Source: Desulfoscipio gibsoniae DSM 7213 (GTDB taxonomy: Bacteria > Bacillota > Desulfotomaculia > Desulfotomaculales > Desulfallaceae). From it: a stretch of 64,000 bases of DNA. This document shows positions 44,902 to 53,946 of the stretch, piece by piece. A model generated the notes under the pieces. It saw only the letters and a list, made by a program, of their open reading frames with translations, was not told where the DNA came from and ran no database searches. The stretch lies in contig NC_021184.1 in NCBI RefSeq assembly GCF_000233715.2, forward strand, positions 2,380,001 to 2,444,000, written 5' to 3'. Made by a program: the position numbers and the translations under genes. The first letter of the stretch is position 1, and every line of letters begins with the position of its first letter.

Positions 44902-45534
44902 CTATGGTATTATCCTGCTGTAACCATAAAAGTGAGTACCCCAGTACGCACTGTGTACAGAAGCGGTCTCCACACCGCGGCTGGATGTGGAGCTAATGAA
45001 TTGACCACCTCCAAAGTAGATACCGGTGTGATTAATATAACCACCGCTACTGAAAGCTACGATATCACCGGGCTTTGCTTCCTGGGCGGATACCTTGGCC
45101 CCCCTGTAGAATTGTTCTGCTGCAGTGCGGGGTAAATTAATACCCAAATGGTTGAAGACATATTTGACATACCCGGAACAATCAAATCCTGCGGGCGTTT
45201 GTCCACCATAAACGTAGGGTACACCTGTGAATGATTTAGCATAATCCAGTAGTATTTCAGTACGGCTTGTCCCCCGGGATACCTCTGCCGTCTGACTAAC
45301 CGGAGTACTGCTTGATATGAGCAACTTTTGACCGGGGAATATCAAGGTTGTGTAAACAGCGTTTGATTTTTGGATTTGCTCCACCGAAACACCATACTGC
45401 CTCGAGATTCTCCATAGCGTATCACCAGGCTGCACGGTATAATACGTATCCGCGTAGGCCGGCCCAGTCACCCCAAACAAGATAGCACCTAGCGCAAACG
45501 TAAAAATTAATGTCCAGAATTTTGTCATGTCCAT
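44902..45534 (-). CDS. Secreted LysM / NlpC-P60 peptidoglycan hydrolase
   Basis: About 210 residues from ATG 45534; the frame can extend to 45549, but those bases belong to the riboswitch. A signal peptide (TKFWTLIFTFALGAILFGVTGPAYA) precedes one LysM domain (YTVQPGDTLWRISRQYGVSVEQIQKSNAV). After a Ser/Thr linker comes an NlpC/P60 endopeptidase domain with catalytic Cys in PAGFDCSGYVKYVF and His in INHTGIYFGGG. It cleaves stem peptides in the wall. It lies behind a c-di-AMP riboswitch, the known regulatory logic for such hydrolases in Firmicutes. Confidence 0.94.
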   Translation of the reverse strand: MDMTKFWTLIFTFALGAILFGVTGPAYADTYYTVQPGDTLWRISRQYGVSVEQIQKSNAVYTTLIFPGQKLLISSSTPVSQTAEVSRGTSRTEILLDYAKSFTGVPYVYGGQTPAGFDCSGYVKYVFNHLGINLPRTAAEQFYRGAKVSAQEAKPGDIVAFSSGGYINHTGIYFGGGQFISSTSSRGVETASVHSAYWGTHFYGYSRIIP

Positions 45535-45544
45535 GCTCGCTTTC

Positions 45545-45690
45545 CACACCTGCGAGGTTAGCTGGGCAGATCAGACGAAAGATAGCCCTTGTTTTTAACA
45601 ACTCACCCCATGTTATTGGTTCCCCAAATTCGGTGTAAATAATTATTCAGAGGTTTACTCAATTAGTTATTTGATTGACCACCTCCCGTT
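45545..45690 (-). promoter_or_regulatory. c-di-AMP riboswitch (ydaO/yuaA type)
   Basis: The minus strand carries the diagnostic block CAGCTAACCTCGCAGG (45564-45549). Upstream lie ACCGAATTTGGGGAACC and ATGGGGTGAG, the expected order for the ydaO motif. It ends immediately before the wall-hydrolase start codon. The ligand is a signal of wall and osmotic state in Firmicutes. The 5' limit is approximate. Confidence 0.85.
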
Positions 45691-46052
45691 TTTATATGGT
45701 TTTAGTGCTAAAATTTACATATGTGAATTTTAACACTACATATGTTAGGTACGGTTCATAGGTCAAAATTTGGGGGTATTGTCGCTATTTTGCCGCCATT
45801 ATCGACGTACCATTTACCGGACTGTTTGCGCTATATAGTTCTGTTCTTGACTTTGCCGTATATCTTGGCGATATAAATTTATTTTTATCAAGCCCATCTT
45901 GGCTATTTTTATTAAAACAGGCATGCAAAAAAAAAGGAAGCAGGAGAACCGTCCCCATTGCTTCCACCTTCAATATTCTGACCACCTGAATAATAACAAA
46001 AAATATATATTATAGTTTAGTCCATGCTCTTGGAATACGAATATAAATATTA
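45691..46052. other. Intergenic space with one dispersed repeat
   Basis: No gene is supported. It contains a 30-base element at 45936-45965, GGAAGCAGGAGAACCGTCCC and following bases to GCTTCC, with short inverted ends. A near copy is at 47093-47121. Confidence 0.5.
45936..45965. repeat. AGGAGAACCGTCCCC dispersed repeat, copy 1
   Basis: The element begins GGAAGC and ends GCTTCC, enclosing AGGAGAACCGTCCCC. A second copy is at 47093-47121, and a related sequence forms the core of the 69-bp palindrome at 21305. Confidence 0.7.
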
Positions 46053-46448
46053 TTAATAACCTCTGACTAATTTAATGATGATCATATCAAATTCCTCTTG
46101 GCTAAGAATCCGGTAACCTTGGTCCGAATGCTCAACCGCTACGCCCACATGGTTAAAAATATCATACCTAATAGAGATAGCATTGTCCCCTGCATTTCCC
46201 ATAACGGTACCGATGGTGTATACCCTGTTGTCCCCTTTGCCTAGTACGATGCGGTCCCCCGCTTGCAACGCCGCCGCCATTTTTTCTGTACAGTCTATGC
46301 TGCTAATTTGCCCCACGCCTTTGGTGACCTGCACTTCCGGCACGGATGCTAATAACCGCACAGGCTGCCTGTTAGATAAACTTGATAATACGTGCCCTAC
46401 ATTACTACCGTGCGCATGGACTTCACTCAGCATTTCAGTTTGATACAT
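46053..46448 (-). CDS. Hypothetical protein under T-box control
   Basis: A 131-residue protein that matches no family I recognise. It has a mostly beta-like central part (GVGQISSIDCTEKMAAALQAGDRIVLGKGDNRVYTIGTVMGNAGDNAISIRYDIFNHVGVAVE) and a C-terminal helix (SQEEFDMIIIKLVRG). There is no signal peptide or membrane segment. AAGGGGG precedes the ATG. It is the only gene between the T-box leader and the next terminator-poor space, so it is the apparent target of an amino-acid-responsive riboswitch, which is unusual for an uncharacterised soluble protein. Confidence 0.7.
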   Translation of the reverse strand: MYQTEMLSEVHAHGSNVGHVLSSLSNRQPVRLLASVPEVQVTKGVGQISSIDCTEKMAAALQAGDRIVLGKGDNRVYTIGTVMGNAGDNAISIRYDIFNHVGVAVEHSDQGYRILSQEEFDMIIIKLVRGY

Positions 46449-46466
46449 AGAAAAACCCCCTTAAAT

Positions 46467-46752
46467 AAATTAAAACATCCCGCCCCACTAAGGGACGGGA
46501 TGTAATGGCCTCGCGGTACCACCCTATTTACCCCGGATATTGATCCGAAGTCACTCTTTCAAGGTACGGGAAAAAAACTTTTTCCGATACCCCCTTCCTT
46601 TTAACGGCGGAAGTCTCCGGCCCGGCCTACTAGACTCTATGAGCATTCAGCCTGCAGTTCCGGGGTGAACTTCAATTTAACCGTTCTCACCAGGCTCCCA
46701 CCGCCCCTGGTTCGCTGAGGAGACTAATTAAATCTACTTTACCCCTTCATGA
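46467..46752 (-). promoter_or_regulatory. T-box riboswitch leader
   Basis: On the minus strand a Stem I-like region (46752 onward, with GGTGGGAGCC and TGAGAAC segments) is followed by the invariant T-box sequence AGGGTGGTACCGCG (46525-46512). A terminator then follows (46503-46475, ACATCCCGTCCC pairing with a GGGGCGGGATGT arm) with a T-rich tail. The bases after GAA in Stem I include CTC followed by A, so a leucine specifier is possible but not secure. The riboswitch senses uncharged tRNA. Confidence 0.92.
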
Positions 46753-47092
46753 CATTTATTTACTATCTACTTAAAAACAACTTTAACAATTATCAACTAA
46801 TTTGTCAACCTTTTTTATTACTTAAAAATAAACTATTCTGTTATTTTCTTCTAAGCCCTAATTTACCTTCATTTGGTTTTTAAGTTATAAAGTTGGGGTT
46901 TCCTCTCAAGGAGCGGTTGAAACGGTAAGCTGAAGATTCGGCTTACTGGTATTAGACAATTTTTCTGACACAGAGCAAAGCAATGAATACGGAAAAATAG
47001 CGGAATATTTAGTAACCCAGAGTAAGAATCAACCGGGCCTATCTCCCCGGTTAACCTGGTGATTATACTAGGGAAAGCAGGATGGAGAGGAG
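46753..47092. other. AT-rich intergenic space upstream of the T-box
   Basis: No gene is seen. The T-box promoter should lie in the AT-rich part near 46760-46860. A short CCGGG/CCCGG pairing occurs at 47035-47060. Nothing else could be supported. Confidence 0.35.
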
Positions 47093-47121
47093 GGAAGCAG
47101 GAGAACCGTCCCCATGCTTTC
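47093..47121. repeat. AGGAGAACCGTCCCC dispersed repeat, copy 2
   Basis: GGAAGCAGGAGAACCGTCCC and following bases to GCTTTC, a near match to 45936-45965. It abuts the stop codon of the small gene at 47121. Confidence 0.7.
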
Positions 47122-47390
47122 TAAAAATCGTCCTCGTGGTCGGGGTGGTTGATAAAATACTCTCTCTCCAAAAGCTCGTGGAACTGCTTGGGCACAGGAA
47201 CTAGCTGCCTTGAGGTTGTCCCCTCGGAATGCATCAATTCAAAGATAAGCTCGTAACTCCCATCGTTGTTCTTGCGGGGGCGCCACCTGCTCAGCTTCGT
47301 ACCTTCCTGGGAAATATGCGCGCGCACAGTTTCATCGCACCAATTAAAAAAAGTAGCTTCCTCATCATTCATGTAGTCAATCATACGCAA
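47121..47390 (-). CDS. Small hypothetical protein
   Basis: An 89-residue acidic protein beginning MRMIDYMNDEEATFFNWCDETVRAHISQEG and ending NHPDHEDDF. No domain is recognised. It has GGAGGGAATT upstream of the ATG and a plausible fold with one amphipathic helix and a beta-rich middle (YELIFELMHSEGTTSRQLVPVP). It is isolated, and its stop codon abuts a dispersed repeat. Confidence 0.6.
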   Translation of the reverse strand: MRMIDYMNDEEATFFNWCDETVRAHISQEGTKLSRWRPRKNNDGSYELIFELMHSEGTTSRQLVPVPKQFHELLEREYFINHPDHEDDF

Positions 47391-47840
47391 ATTCCCTCCT
47401 AACGTCAGTCTGGTTAGGTCTTAAGGTTACCTATATAAGTATACTATAATTTACATTGGTTTGCATTATCGATAGAATACTGGAAAAAATCTATTGACCA
47501 AAATATTAGACTAGATTAAATTTATTATTTGGAGTATTAATTGATGATTAGGTAACAGTCGAATAAATATCTTAAGACTGCTAGAAAAAATTATGTTCTA
47601 TCTCCGCCCGGCAGAACTATTAAAATCTGATTCGTAAGGAGTACAGAGCATATGTTGACGGTTGAACCAATTTATTTATAGTTTCATACATTTTATGTAA
47701 ATACATAAAGGTAAAAAAGCTCACTTAGCGAATATGCATATAAACAGCCTTTTCATTGCACCCTAGGCACATTGCTCGGGGGTTAGTAATTAATATTTAT
47801 TTTTCGTACATTAAGATTGTTTTAAAGAGGTGTTATTGAC
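47391..47840. other. Intergenic space between divergent genes
   Basis: AT-rich, 450 bases, no gene or structured RNA recognised. It must contain the divergent promoters of the small hypothetical gene and the Nudix gene. Confidence 0.35.
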
Positions 47841-48362
47841 TTGGATAGTATTCTTTTTAATAACCAATGGATTCAAATCCGCAAAAAAAAATATTATGTT
47901 TATGCACATTTAAAATGGTGTAATGGCATAGGAGTAGCTATCCTACCGTTCAGAAAAAAAACAGCAGGCCAAATAGAATATTTAGGGAGATATGAAACGT
48001 GCCCTCCACATGGAGAAGGATTAAAGCTGTGCTCGATTACCGGTGGATACGATAACGCCAACCGTTTCAGCATAAAAGAATGCGCATTGAATGAACTTGG
48101 CGAGGAAGCGGGATATCATGCTTCCATAAAAGATTTAATTGATTTGGGCACTGTTTATGATAGTAAAAGCTCTGATACTGTTATTTATATGTTTGCCATA
48201 AATTTTGATATAGCTGACATTAGAAAAGTCAAAGCCACAGGTGACGGAACCGTCGGTGAAAAAGGAGCTTATTGTAACTGGATTAATAAACATGATGCCA
48301 TTACCTGTGGTGACCCTTTGCTAATAACTATGGTTGCAAGGCTTGAATATGTAGCTCCTTAA
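47841..48362 (+). CDS. Nudix hydrolase-like protein with divergent Nudix box
   Basis: A 173-residue protein with the fold and second half of the Nudix box (ECALNELGEEAGYH). The first part of the motif is atypical: GGYDNANRFSIKE replaces the usual G-x5-E spacing, leaving one metal-binding Glu uncertain. Nudix enzymes cleave nucleoside diphosphates linked to other moieties; the substrate is unknown. The start is TTG at 47841 with AGAGGTG upstream. No operon partner. Confidence 0.75.
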   Translation: MDSILFNNQWIQIRKKKYYVYAHLKWCNGIGVAILPFRKKTAGQIEYLGRYETCPPHGEGLKLCSITGGYDNANRFSIKECALNELGEEAGYHASIKDLIDLGTVYDSKSSDTVIYMFAINFDIADIRKVKATGDGTVGEKGAYCNWINKHDAITCGDPLLITMVARLEYVAP

Positions 48363-48434
48363 GGACTGGTGTTTCTGACCGGATCGGGCGGCTCTTTGGA
48401 GAGCCATTATAATCTGCCTTTTTGTCATCTATAG

Positions 48435-48989
48435 TTATCGTAAAACCTGTAACGCTTCCCGGGCAAACAATTTTGCCGTCAACGTAAAAAACCATTCATC
48501 AACACATTCACTGAGCCATTTCAGGTATTTATTGCGTTCTATTCCAAAACGCTGGTAATCAATTTCAAAACCACGGGGAGAAAAACGAAATAGCTTATCC
48601 GCGTCCTTAACAATTCGATCGTTTGGGGAAATGGCTTCAAGCCTGGAATCATGGCCATCAATAATGAGCAAAATTTCTTCCATTTTACTAGCATCATAGT
48701 CGACCTTTTCCAGAATCTCTCTCGCCATTTTTACTCCTTCCACTTCATGCTTACGCCTGAGTTCCCAGTCAAATTGTGGCCCAAAGGCCTTTAGATGTAA
48801 ATTAACCGGCACTTTCCACCAACCCAGATCATGAAGAATTACTGCCGGAATAACAATATTATCATCGCCGGCCTCCTTTTCCAGAAGTTTATAAGCATAG
48901 CCCAGGGATATTTCAATATGAATATCATTTTTTCTGGTATTAAGAAAAGGTTTGGCCAATTCATAAATTAATTTATGAGTTTCCTCCAT
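48435..48989 (-). CDS. HD-domain hydrolase
   Basis: A 184-residue HD-superfamily protein. Metal-ligand pattern: HIEISLGYAYKLLEKEAG, VILHDLGWWKVP, RKHEVEGVKMAREIL, IDGHDSR and the final Asp in VKDADKLFRFS. The HDLGWW core and spacing place it with small HD phosphohydrolases that act on nucleotides or similar phosphate esters. AAGGAG precedes the ATG. It follows the GNAT gene on the same strand by about 40 bases and may share its transcript. Confidence 0.84.
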   Translation of the reverse strand: MEETHKLIYELAKPFLNTRKNDIHIEISLGYAYKLLEKEAGDDNIVIPAVILHDLGWWKVPVNLHLKAFGPQFDWELRRKHEVEGVKMAREILEKVDYDASKMEEILLIIDGHDSRLEAISPNDRIVKDADKLFRFSPRGFEIDYQRFGIERNKYLKWLSECVDEWFFTLTAKLFAREALQVLR

Positions 48990-49030
48990 GTTAACCTTAA
49001 CTCCTTATAAGGATTATTTATCTTCAGCTT

Positions 49031-49543
49031 TTATTGGCACCCATAGGAATCATACGGAACTACCCTGTTTTCCTTAGTCAAAATCTTAAAAGTATCAATA
49101 TCCTGCTGATAACCACAACGAGAGTAAAACTGCCAACCCTCCTCTGTTACACTCAAGATAAAAATTAAGGTGCCATCCTGGCAGGCCGATTCAAAAAAAC
49201 CATAGATATAACGAGCCAAGCCCAGGCCACGTAATTCTTCCTGAAGGACGATTATATCTATCTCCACTAATTTTTCCGTTTTAGGTTTAAATACCAGAAG
49301 GCCGGCACTTCGTCCCGATGGCCAGGTCATCACCAAAATAAAATTGTTATATATCTCCTGCAATCCAATATAGTAGGGGTTGATCTCACCAAAGTCCGAA
49401 AATTGTTGGAAAATCTGCTCGAAATCTTCTCGCCCGATCAACTTTGCGCCTTGTATCTGCATCCGGCTGCTAAAGTAATCAACGAGACTATTATCGATCA
49501 TAGCGGGACAATATAACTTGTATTTCCACCAGCCTGGGTACAC
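49031..49543 (-). CDS. GNAT-family N-acetyltransferase
   Basis: A 170-residue GNAT-fold protein. The acetyl-CoA motif A is visible as IDIIVLQEELRGLGLARYIYGFFE, followed by SVTEEGWQFYSRCGYQQ, the typical C-terminal strand. The start is GTG at 49543 with GGGAGGGAG upstream. The substrate is unknown. It lies before the HD hydrolase gene and downstream of the aromatic cluster. Confidence 0.8.
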   Translation of the reverse strand: MYPGWWKYKLYCPAMIDNSLVDYFSSRMQIQGAKLIGREDFEQIFQQFSDFGEINPYYIGLQEIYNNFILVMTWPSGRSAGLLVFKPKTEKLVEIDIIVLQEELRGLGLARYIYGFFESACQDGTLIFILSVTEEGWQFYSRCGYQQDIDTFKILTKENRVVPYDSYGCQ

Positions 49544-49674
49544 GGCGCTCCCTCCCGTTTATGCTCAACCCTCTCTTAGCCATTCTATTGTTAAAAAAAT
49601 AAGTATAGAATCTATTCTCACCCCTTCCAAATAATTAATTAATAGGATTAAATGTTCAATACTACTCCACGCAT

Positions 49675-50232
49675 TTAACTTCCTTCCCAGCGGCGAAATA
49701 GCTGGTGTTCTATGCCAAACTGATCAAGGGCTTTACCGACAGTTTGATTGACTATATCGTCAATAGTTTTTGGCTGGTGATAAAAAGCCGGCACCGGTGG
49801 CAAAATTGTTCCACCAAGCTCGGCCAGTGTAACCAGCAGCCTCAAATGGCCTATATGTAGTGGTGTTTCGCGTACAATAACCAGTAGTTTTCTCTTTTCT
49901 TTCAGGGCTACGTCTGCGGCGCGTACCAACAGGTTGTCATTGTACGAATTAGCTATAGCCGATAAGCTTTTAATGGAACAGGGAGCCACAATCATGCCGT
50001 CATGTTTAAAAGAACCACTGGCAATGGCAGCACCGATATTTTCATTTTCATAAACATAATCTGCCAGTGCTTCCACATCGTTAATGCGATAGTTCGTTTC
50101 CATGCTGATAGTTATTTTAGCGCTTTTACTAATCACCAGGTGTGTTTCAACCCCGCACTGGCGCAAAGCCTCAAGTGCCCTGATCCCATAAATGGCTCCA
50201 CTGGCGCCGGATATCCCGACAACGATTTTCAT
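49675..50232 (-). CDS. ubiX: Flavin prenyltransferase UbiX
   Basis: A 185-residue UbiX, which makes the prenylated FMN cofactor that UbiD-type enzymes need. It shows KIVVGISGASGAIYGIRALEALR (FMN phosphate site), SMETNYR, IVAPCSIKSLSAIANSYNDNLLVRAADVALKEKRKLLVIVRETPLH and the C-terminal TVGKALDQFGI. ATG 50232 is chosen over an earlier in-frame ATG because AGGAGG is nine bases away. It is the last gene of the aromatic cluster and serves the UbiD enzyme encoded at 53.9 kb. Confidence 0.94.
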   Translation of the reverse strand: MKIVVGISGASGAIYGIRALEALRQCGVETHLVISKSAKITISMETNYRINDVEALADYVYENENIGAAIASGSFKHDGMIVAPCSIKSLSAIANSYNDNLLVRAADVALKEKRKLLVIVRETPLHIGHLRLLVTLAELGGTILPPVPAFYHQPKTIDDIVNQTVGKALDQFGIEHQLFRRWEGS

Positions 50233-50435
50233 TAACATAGACCTCCTTTTGCAAGCCGGCATATTACCGGTGCTAGCTTTAATTTGGCGTATTGCTTGCC
50301 TTTGGACGCATATTTACACTCCAAGGCAAGCAATCATACCCCAAAAAATTGCACATATTTGTATTTTCATTTGTAGTTGGGCCCAACCGATGGATGTGAT
50401 TGAAATAACGTTATAATATTTACCTTGCTTACTTG

Positions 50436-52073
50436 TTACATTTTCTTTTCCAATTCTGCTTTAAGGACTTTTTTATCGATTTTGCCGGAATCCCCCACGG
50501 TGGGTATACTTTCCACAACTTCCAAGCGTTCCGGCAGTTTAAAAGAGGCGAGTTGCTTTTCCTTTAAAAAGGAAATCATTTCTTCAAATGTAAAGTTGGT
50601 ACCGGGTTTAGTGACAACAAAGGCACACGCCCGCTCTCCCAACTCTTTGTCTGGATAACCGACAATAGCCACGATTTTAACTTTTGGATGCTCTTGAAGC
50701 AACCCTTCTATTTCAGCCGGGTAAATATTCTGGCCGCCCCGGATGATCATATCTTTGGCTCTGCCCATTATCCAGAGACAACCTTGGTCCCATTTAACAA
50801 TATCACCAGTAGTGGCCCATCCCTCACTGTCAAAAACAGTGGCGGTGGTTTCGGGATCGCGAAAGTAACCGGCCGGAGAGTTGGGTCCCCTGAACCACAG
50901 CTGGCCGGGTTCACCGGGCGGAACAACATTACCGTCTTCATCAATTAGTTTGACTTCGTTACCTGCTAACGGCCTTCCCACGGTTCTTCTTCTCAGTTCC
51001 GGAGGATCATCCACCCTGCACCCGGAAACGGAACCCACATCCTGAGTACCAAGATCGCTTGTAATAACACCGCCTAACGTGCTTTCTGCCATCTGCCCCA
51101 CATCCGGAGGAAGGTAACCGCCGGCCGAGCGGATAAAGCGCAGGGAGCTGATGTCATAATTCTCCACCGGCTGCTCAAGCATTCGGACCAGGTGGGTAGG
51201 AACGACCCCGATGCACGTCGCCTTCTCTCTTTGTATAAGCTCAAGTGCGCTTTCGGCGGTAAATTCCTCAAGCAACACGGTCTTTGCCCCCACCAATGGA
51301 GCAGCGAAATAAGTAAGAGTACCGGCCGCACCTCCGGCAAAGGGGGCAATGGCAGCAGTAGTATCCTCCACATTTAGGTTCCAGATATCAACCCGGCCCT
51401 TGGCCGTGCAAAGCCGCGGTGCAATGTTCCACTCTACCAACTTGGGCAGTCCGGTTGTTCCGGTTGTGCTGGTAAGCATTGCCATATCCCTGAAAGGATC
51501 AAAACGCCGGTCATCTAAAACTGTTAGTTTTTCATTTGGAACCGGATCCTTCATAAGCTGGGGCAAAGAATATGTTCCTTCCGGAGCACCGGCAGGGACA
51601 TCTTCGTCAAGGAGAAAGATATATTCTAAACGAGGGGATAGTTTACGGAGCTCATTGTACATCTCCAGATAATTGAAATTTCTGTATGTGTACGGAATAA
51701 CTACTGCCGAAGCTCCTGTTTTTTCAATCATATACGATAGTTCCTTTTGACGCATATAAGCATATACAACAAGAGAAACTAATCCCGCGCGCTCCGCGGC
51801 AATCCTGGCCAGAAAAGCGTTGACTTCATTTGGCGCCTGAATAATTATCCGTTCGTACTTTTCCAGGCCCATATCAACCCAATGGTAAGCAATCTGATCT
51901 ACTAATTCTTTGGCCTGCGCCCAGGTAACCCTGTGACGCGAATCCACAAGAGCTTCCCGATCGGGAATTTCTCTAGCGTTTTTTGCCCAGAAATCGTAAA
52001 AAGTCTCGTCAGTCCAATAACCTTTATCTTTAAATTCACTAATCATTTCATCTGTATACCGAATTACTCTCAT
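50436..52073 (-). CDS. Aryl-CoA ligase (probable 4-hydroxybenzoate-CoA ligase), AMP-forming
   Basis: A 545-residue ANL-family enzyme. The phosphate loop TSTTGTTGLPK and the motif TSDLGTQDVG are followed by the hinge and C-terminal region WATTGDIVKWDQGCLWIMGRAKDMIIRGGQNIYPAEIE and the catalytic lysine in DSGKIDKKVL. Overall it resembles EntE/dihydroxybenzoate and hydroxybenzoate ligases. In this cluster the likely acid is 4-hydroxybenzoate from phenol carboxylation, giving the CoA ester for ring reduction (inference). AGGAGG precedes the ATG. Protocatechuate is an alternative substrate if the cluster acts on catechol. Confidence 0.85.
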   Translation of the reverse strand: MRVIRYTDEMISEFKDKGYWTDETFYDFWAKNAREIPDREALVDSRHRVTWAQAKELVDQIAYHWVDMGLEKYERIIIQAPNEVNAFLARIAAERAGLVSLVVYAYMRQKELSYMIEKTGASAVVIPYTYRNFNYLEMYNELRKLSPRLEYIFLLDEDVPAGAPEGTYSLPQLMKDPVPNEKLTVLDDRRFDPFRDMAMLTSTTGTTGLPKLVEWNIAPRLCTAKGRVDIWNLNVEDTTAAIAPFAGGAAGTLTYFAAPLVGAKTVLLEEFTAESALELIQREKATCIGVVPTHLVRMLEQPVENYDISSLRFIRSAGGYLPPDVGQMAESTLGGVITSDLGTQDVGSVSGCRVDDPPELRRRTVGRPLAGNEVKLIDEDGNVVPPGEPGQLWFRGPNSPAGYFRDPETTATVFDSEGWATTGDIVKWDQGCLWIMGRAKDMIIRGGQNIYPAEIEGLLQEHPKVKIVAIVGYPDKELGERACAFVVTKPGTNFTFEEMISFLKEKQLASFKLPERLEVVESIPTVGDSGKIDKKVLKAELEKKM

Positions 52074-52437
52074 TATGCTACTTTCCTCCTCTCAAGAAAA
52101 TAGAACTATTATTGTCACAAGCAACCATTGTTTTTTGACAGCAACTTTGCTTATTTATCATGGCATTATTCTTAAAGACAGAAATTTTAGATTATTATGT
52201 CAAGTCTACTGCTACAAATTATCATCGCAGTAGTGTCAGGGGATCAAAACGCTAAACATGATGGCCCTTTATGGCATATTTTACAATTATACCGCATAAT
52301 AAGCCCTGTAGCAACGTTTACATGGGGCTGCGATAACGATTTTACCTACTGCAAATCGGTTCTTGCGACTGCTCTAATCCTTGATACACAAGGATTTAGA
52401 ATATATTGTCGCCAACCCTGGGTATTATGTCAATATT
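52074..52437. other. Intergenic space in the aromatic cluster
   Basis: About 360 bases with no gene, terminator or known RNA. The ligase gene probably has its own promoter here. Confidence 0.35.
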
Positions 52438-53712
52438 TTATTTACTAACGGTTTGTATCCTGTTTTCTACATTTTCGCCTGCTTTCATAACATCCTTAAA
52501 GGCCTCCAATACTTTTTCGGCAAACACCGGTTCTTCAAGGTTGGCTTCAACTTCCCTAATTTCAATGTCGGGCCGCAATCTTTTGCGCAATTCCTCTACA
52601 AAAATGCGGTCGGTTTCGGGATCATAAAGAACAGAGCCTTCTCCGTCAATGCCGGACCACCCTCTGGTAGGAATAATAATCTTTACCGGTCCCCTGGCCT
52701 GGTTAAGTTTCCCGGCGAAGGTTTCAGCAACCATGACCAGCTCATCAGGTGATAATCTCAAAAAGGTACGCAAGGCATCAAGATCATATCTTTTACGGCT
52801 GTAATAGTCAGGTTTGTATTTACTCTTTGGTGGTGTCATTAGGTTCACCAGACAGGGCGCAATAATTTGGGGGATACCTGCCTTGCCGGCCGCTTCCAAC
52901 CTGTGCGGGCCGGCCGCCCTGGTGCCGCCGATTAACTCTTCCCCTACCGCGCCCGGGGCCAGGTCGATCACTGCGTTAAAAATGCCTTCCTTACCGATTA
53001 GTTCTTCCATGGCCATGTCTGCTACACCTGTGGCGGAAAAACCAATTACCTGGTATCCTTCTTGTTCCAGGCGCCGCCGCACATGTGTGGCGCACTTTTC
53101 ACACATATTCAACAGGGTCATGGCTACAAGCATCTTTCCTTGCTTCCTGCCTGCCCCTACAGCAGCATCGGCTTCTTTCATTTCCACCATACCCAGGATA
53201 CTACCCGCAGCTCTATCCAAAACATCGCGCATGAGATCGTTTAAACTGGTAAAATCTATTACCGAGTGCATAATCGCTATATCCGCAGTGCCAAAATAGC
53301 GACTGGTCAATCCCCGTGCGGCAGCCACACTGGAAACCATCAGTTTTGGGACACCAAAAGGGAGTGCTTTCATTACACCGGTGCCCATAATAGTGCCGGT
53401 GGCTCCACCGATTCCGATAATTCCGTGCAATTTCTTTAAGGCATAAAGCTCCTTAGATTTATTTCCTGCACCCTCGACCATTAATTGCATTAATTGGGGC
53501 CTGTTTTGGGACAGCTTTTCGGTATCAATTTCCTTACCGGAAGCGGCAAGCACTTCTTCACGAGTGATATCTGCGGATATGTTAGGCGAATCTTTTGTGC
53601 CTATATCCATAATCAATGCCTTATAGCCTTTTTTTTCTATTTGCCCTTTAAGATACTTTGTCTCTTGAGCTTTAGTATCAAGGGTACTCACTATTACTAC
53701 TGTTTTTTCCAT
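52438..53712 (-). CDS. UPF0261 (Tm-1-like ATP-binding) family protein
   Basis: About 424 residues from ATG 53712, with GGGGG eight bases upstream. It has the two-domain UPF0261 layout: an N-terminal Rossmann-like Tm-1 ATP-binding domain (VVIVSTLDTKAQETKYLKGQIEKKGY, GIIGIGGATGTIMGTGVMKALPFGVPKLMVSS) and a C-terminal TIM-barrel-like domain (GYQVIGFSATGVADMAMEELIGKEGIFNAVIDLAPGAVGEELIGGTRAAGPHRLEAAGKAGIPQIIAPC). The family's activity is largely unknown; the plant member Tm-1 binds ATP. It lies between the UbiD and aryl-CoA ligase genes, suggesting an accessory role in phenol carboxylation or ATP-linked control (inference). Confidence 0.88.
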   Translation of the reverse strand: MEKTVVIVSTLDTKAQETKYLKGQIEKKGYKALIMDIGTKDSPNISADITREEVLAASGKEIDTEKLSQNRPQLMQLMVEGAGNKSKELYALKKLHGIIGIGGATGTIMGTGVMKALPFGVPKLMVSSVAAARGLTSRYFGTADIAIMHSVIDFTSLNDLMRDVLDRAAGSILGMVEMKEADAAVGAGRKQGKMLVAMTLLNMCEKCATHVRRRLEQEGYQVIGFSATGVADMAMEELIGKEGIFNAVIDLAPGAVGEELIGGTRAAGPHRLEAAGKAGIPQIIAPCLVNLMTPPKSKYKPDYYSRKRYDLDALRTFLRLSPDELVMVAETFAGKLNQARGPVKIIIPTRGWSGIDGEGSVLYDPETDRIFVEELRKRLRPDIEIREVEANLEEPVFAEKVLEAFKDVMKAGENVENRIQTVSK

Positions 53713-53946
53713 CAAGCTCACCCCCTCATTGTCAACAATCAGCGCTTTATCAGCTTCCTTTCCTCGTACTTATTAATACCAGCGTTGCAAATAGCTTTTA
53801 ACTGCTTGATTTATCATCACGGATACCTAATTAAAGGCACCCGTAATGATAATTTTCCAAGGTCGCTCAAAGCAGCTCAGCCTTAGCCAAACAAAGTTAA
53901 TAATTTATTAGCTTTAACAAAGTCCTTCAAGTTTGATTGTTAAAAA

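Noticed and set aside
45785-45985. 66-residue minus-strand frame
   Set aside because: Its first codons come from the dispersed AGGAGAACCGTCCCC repeat; no ribosome site or homology.
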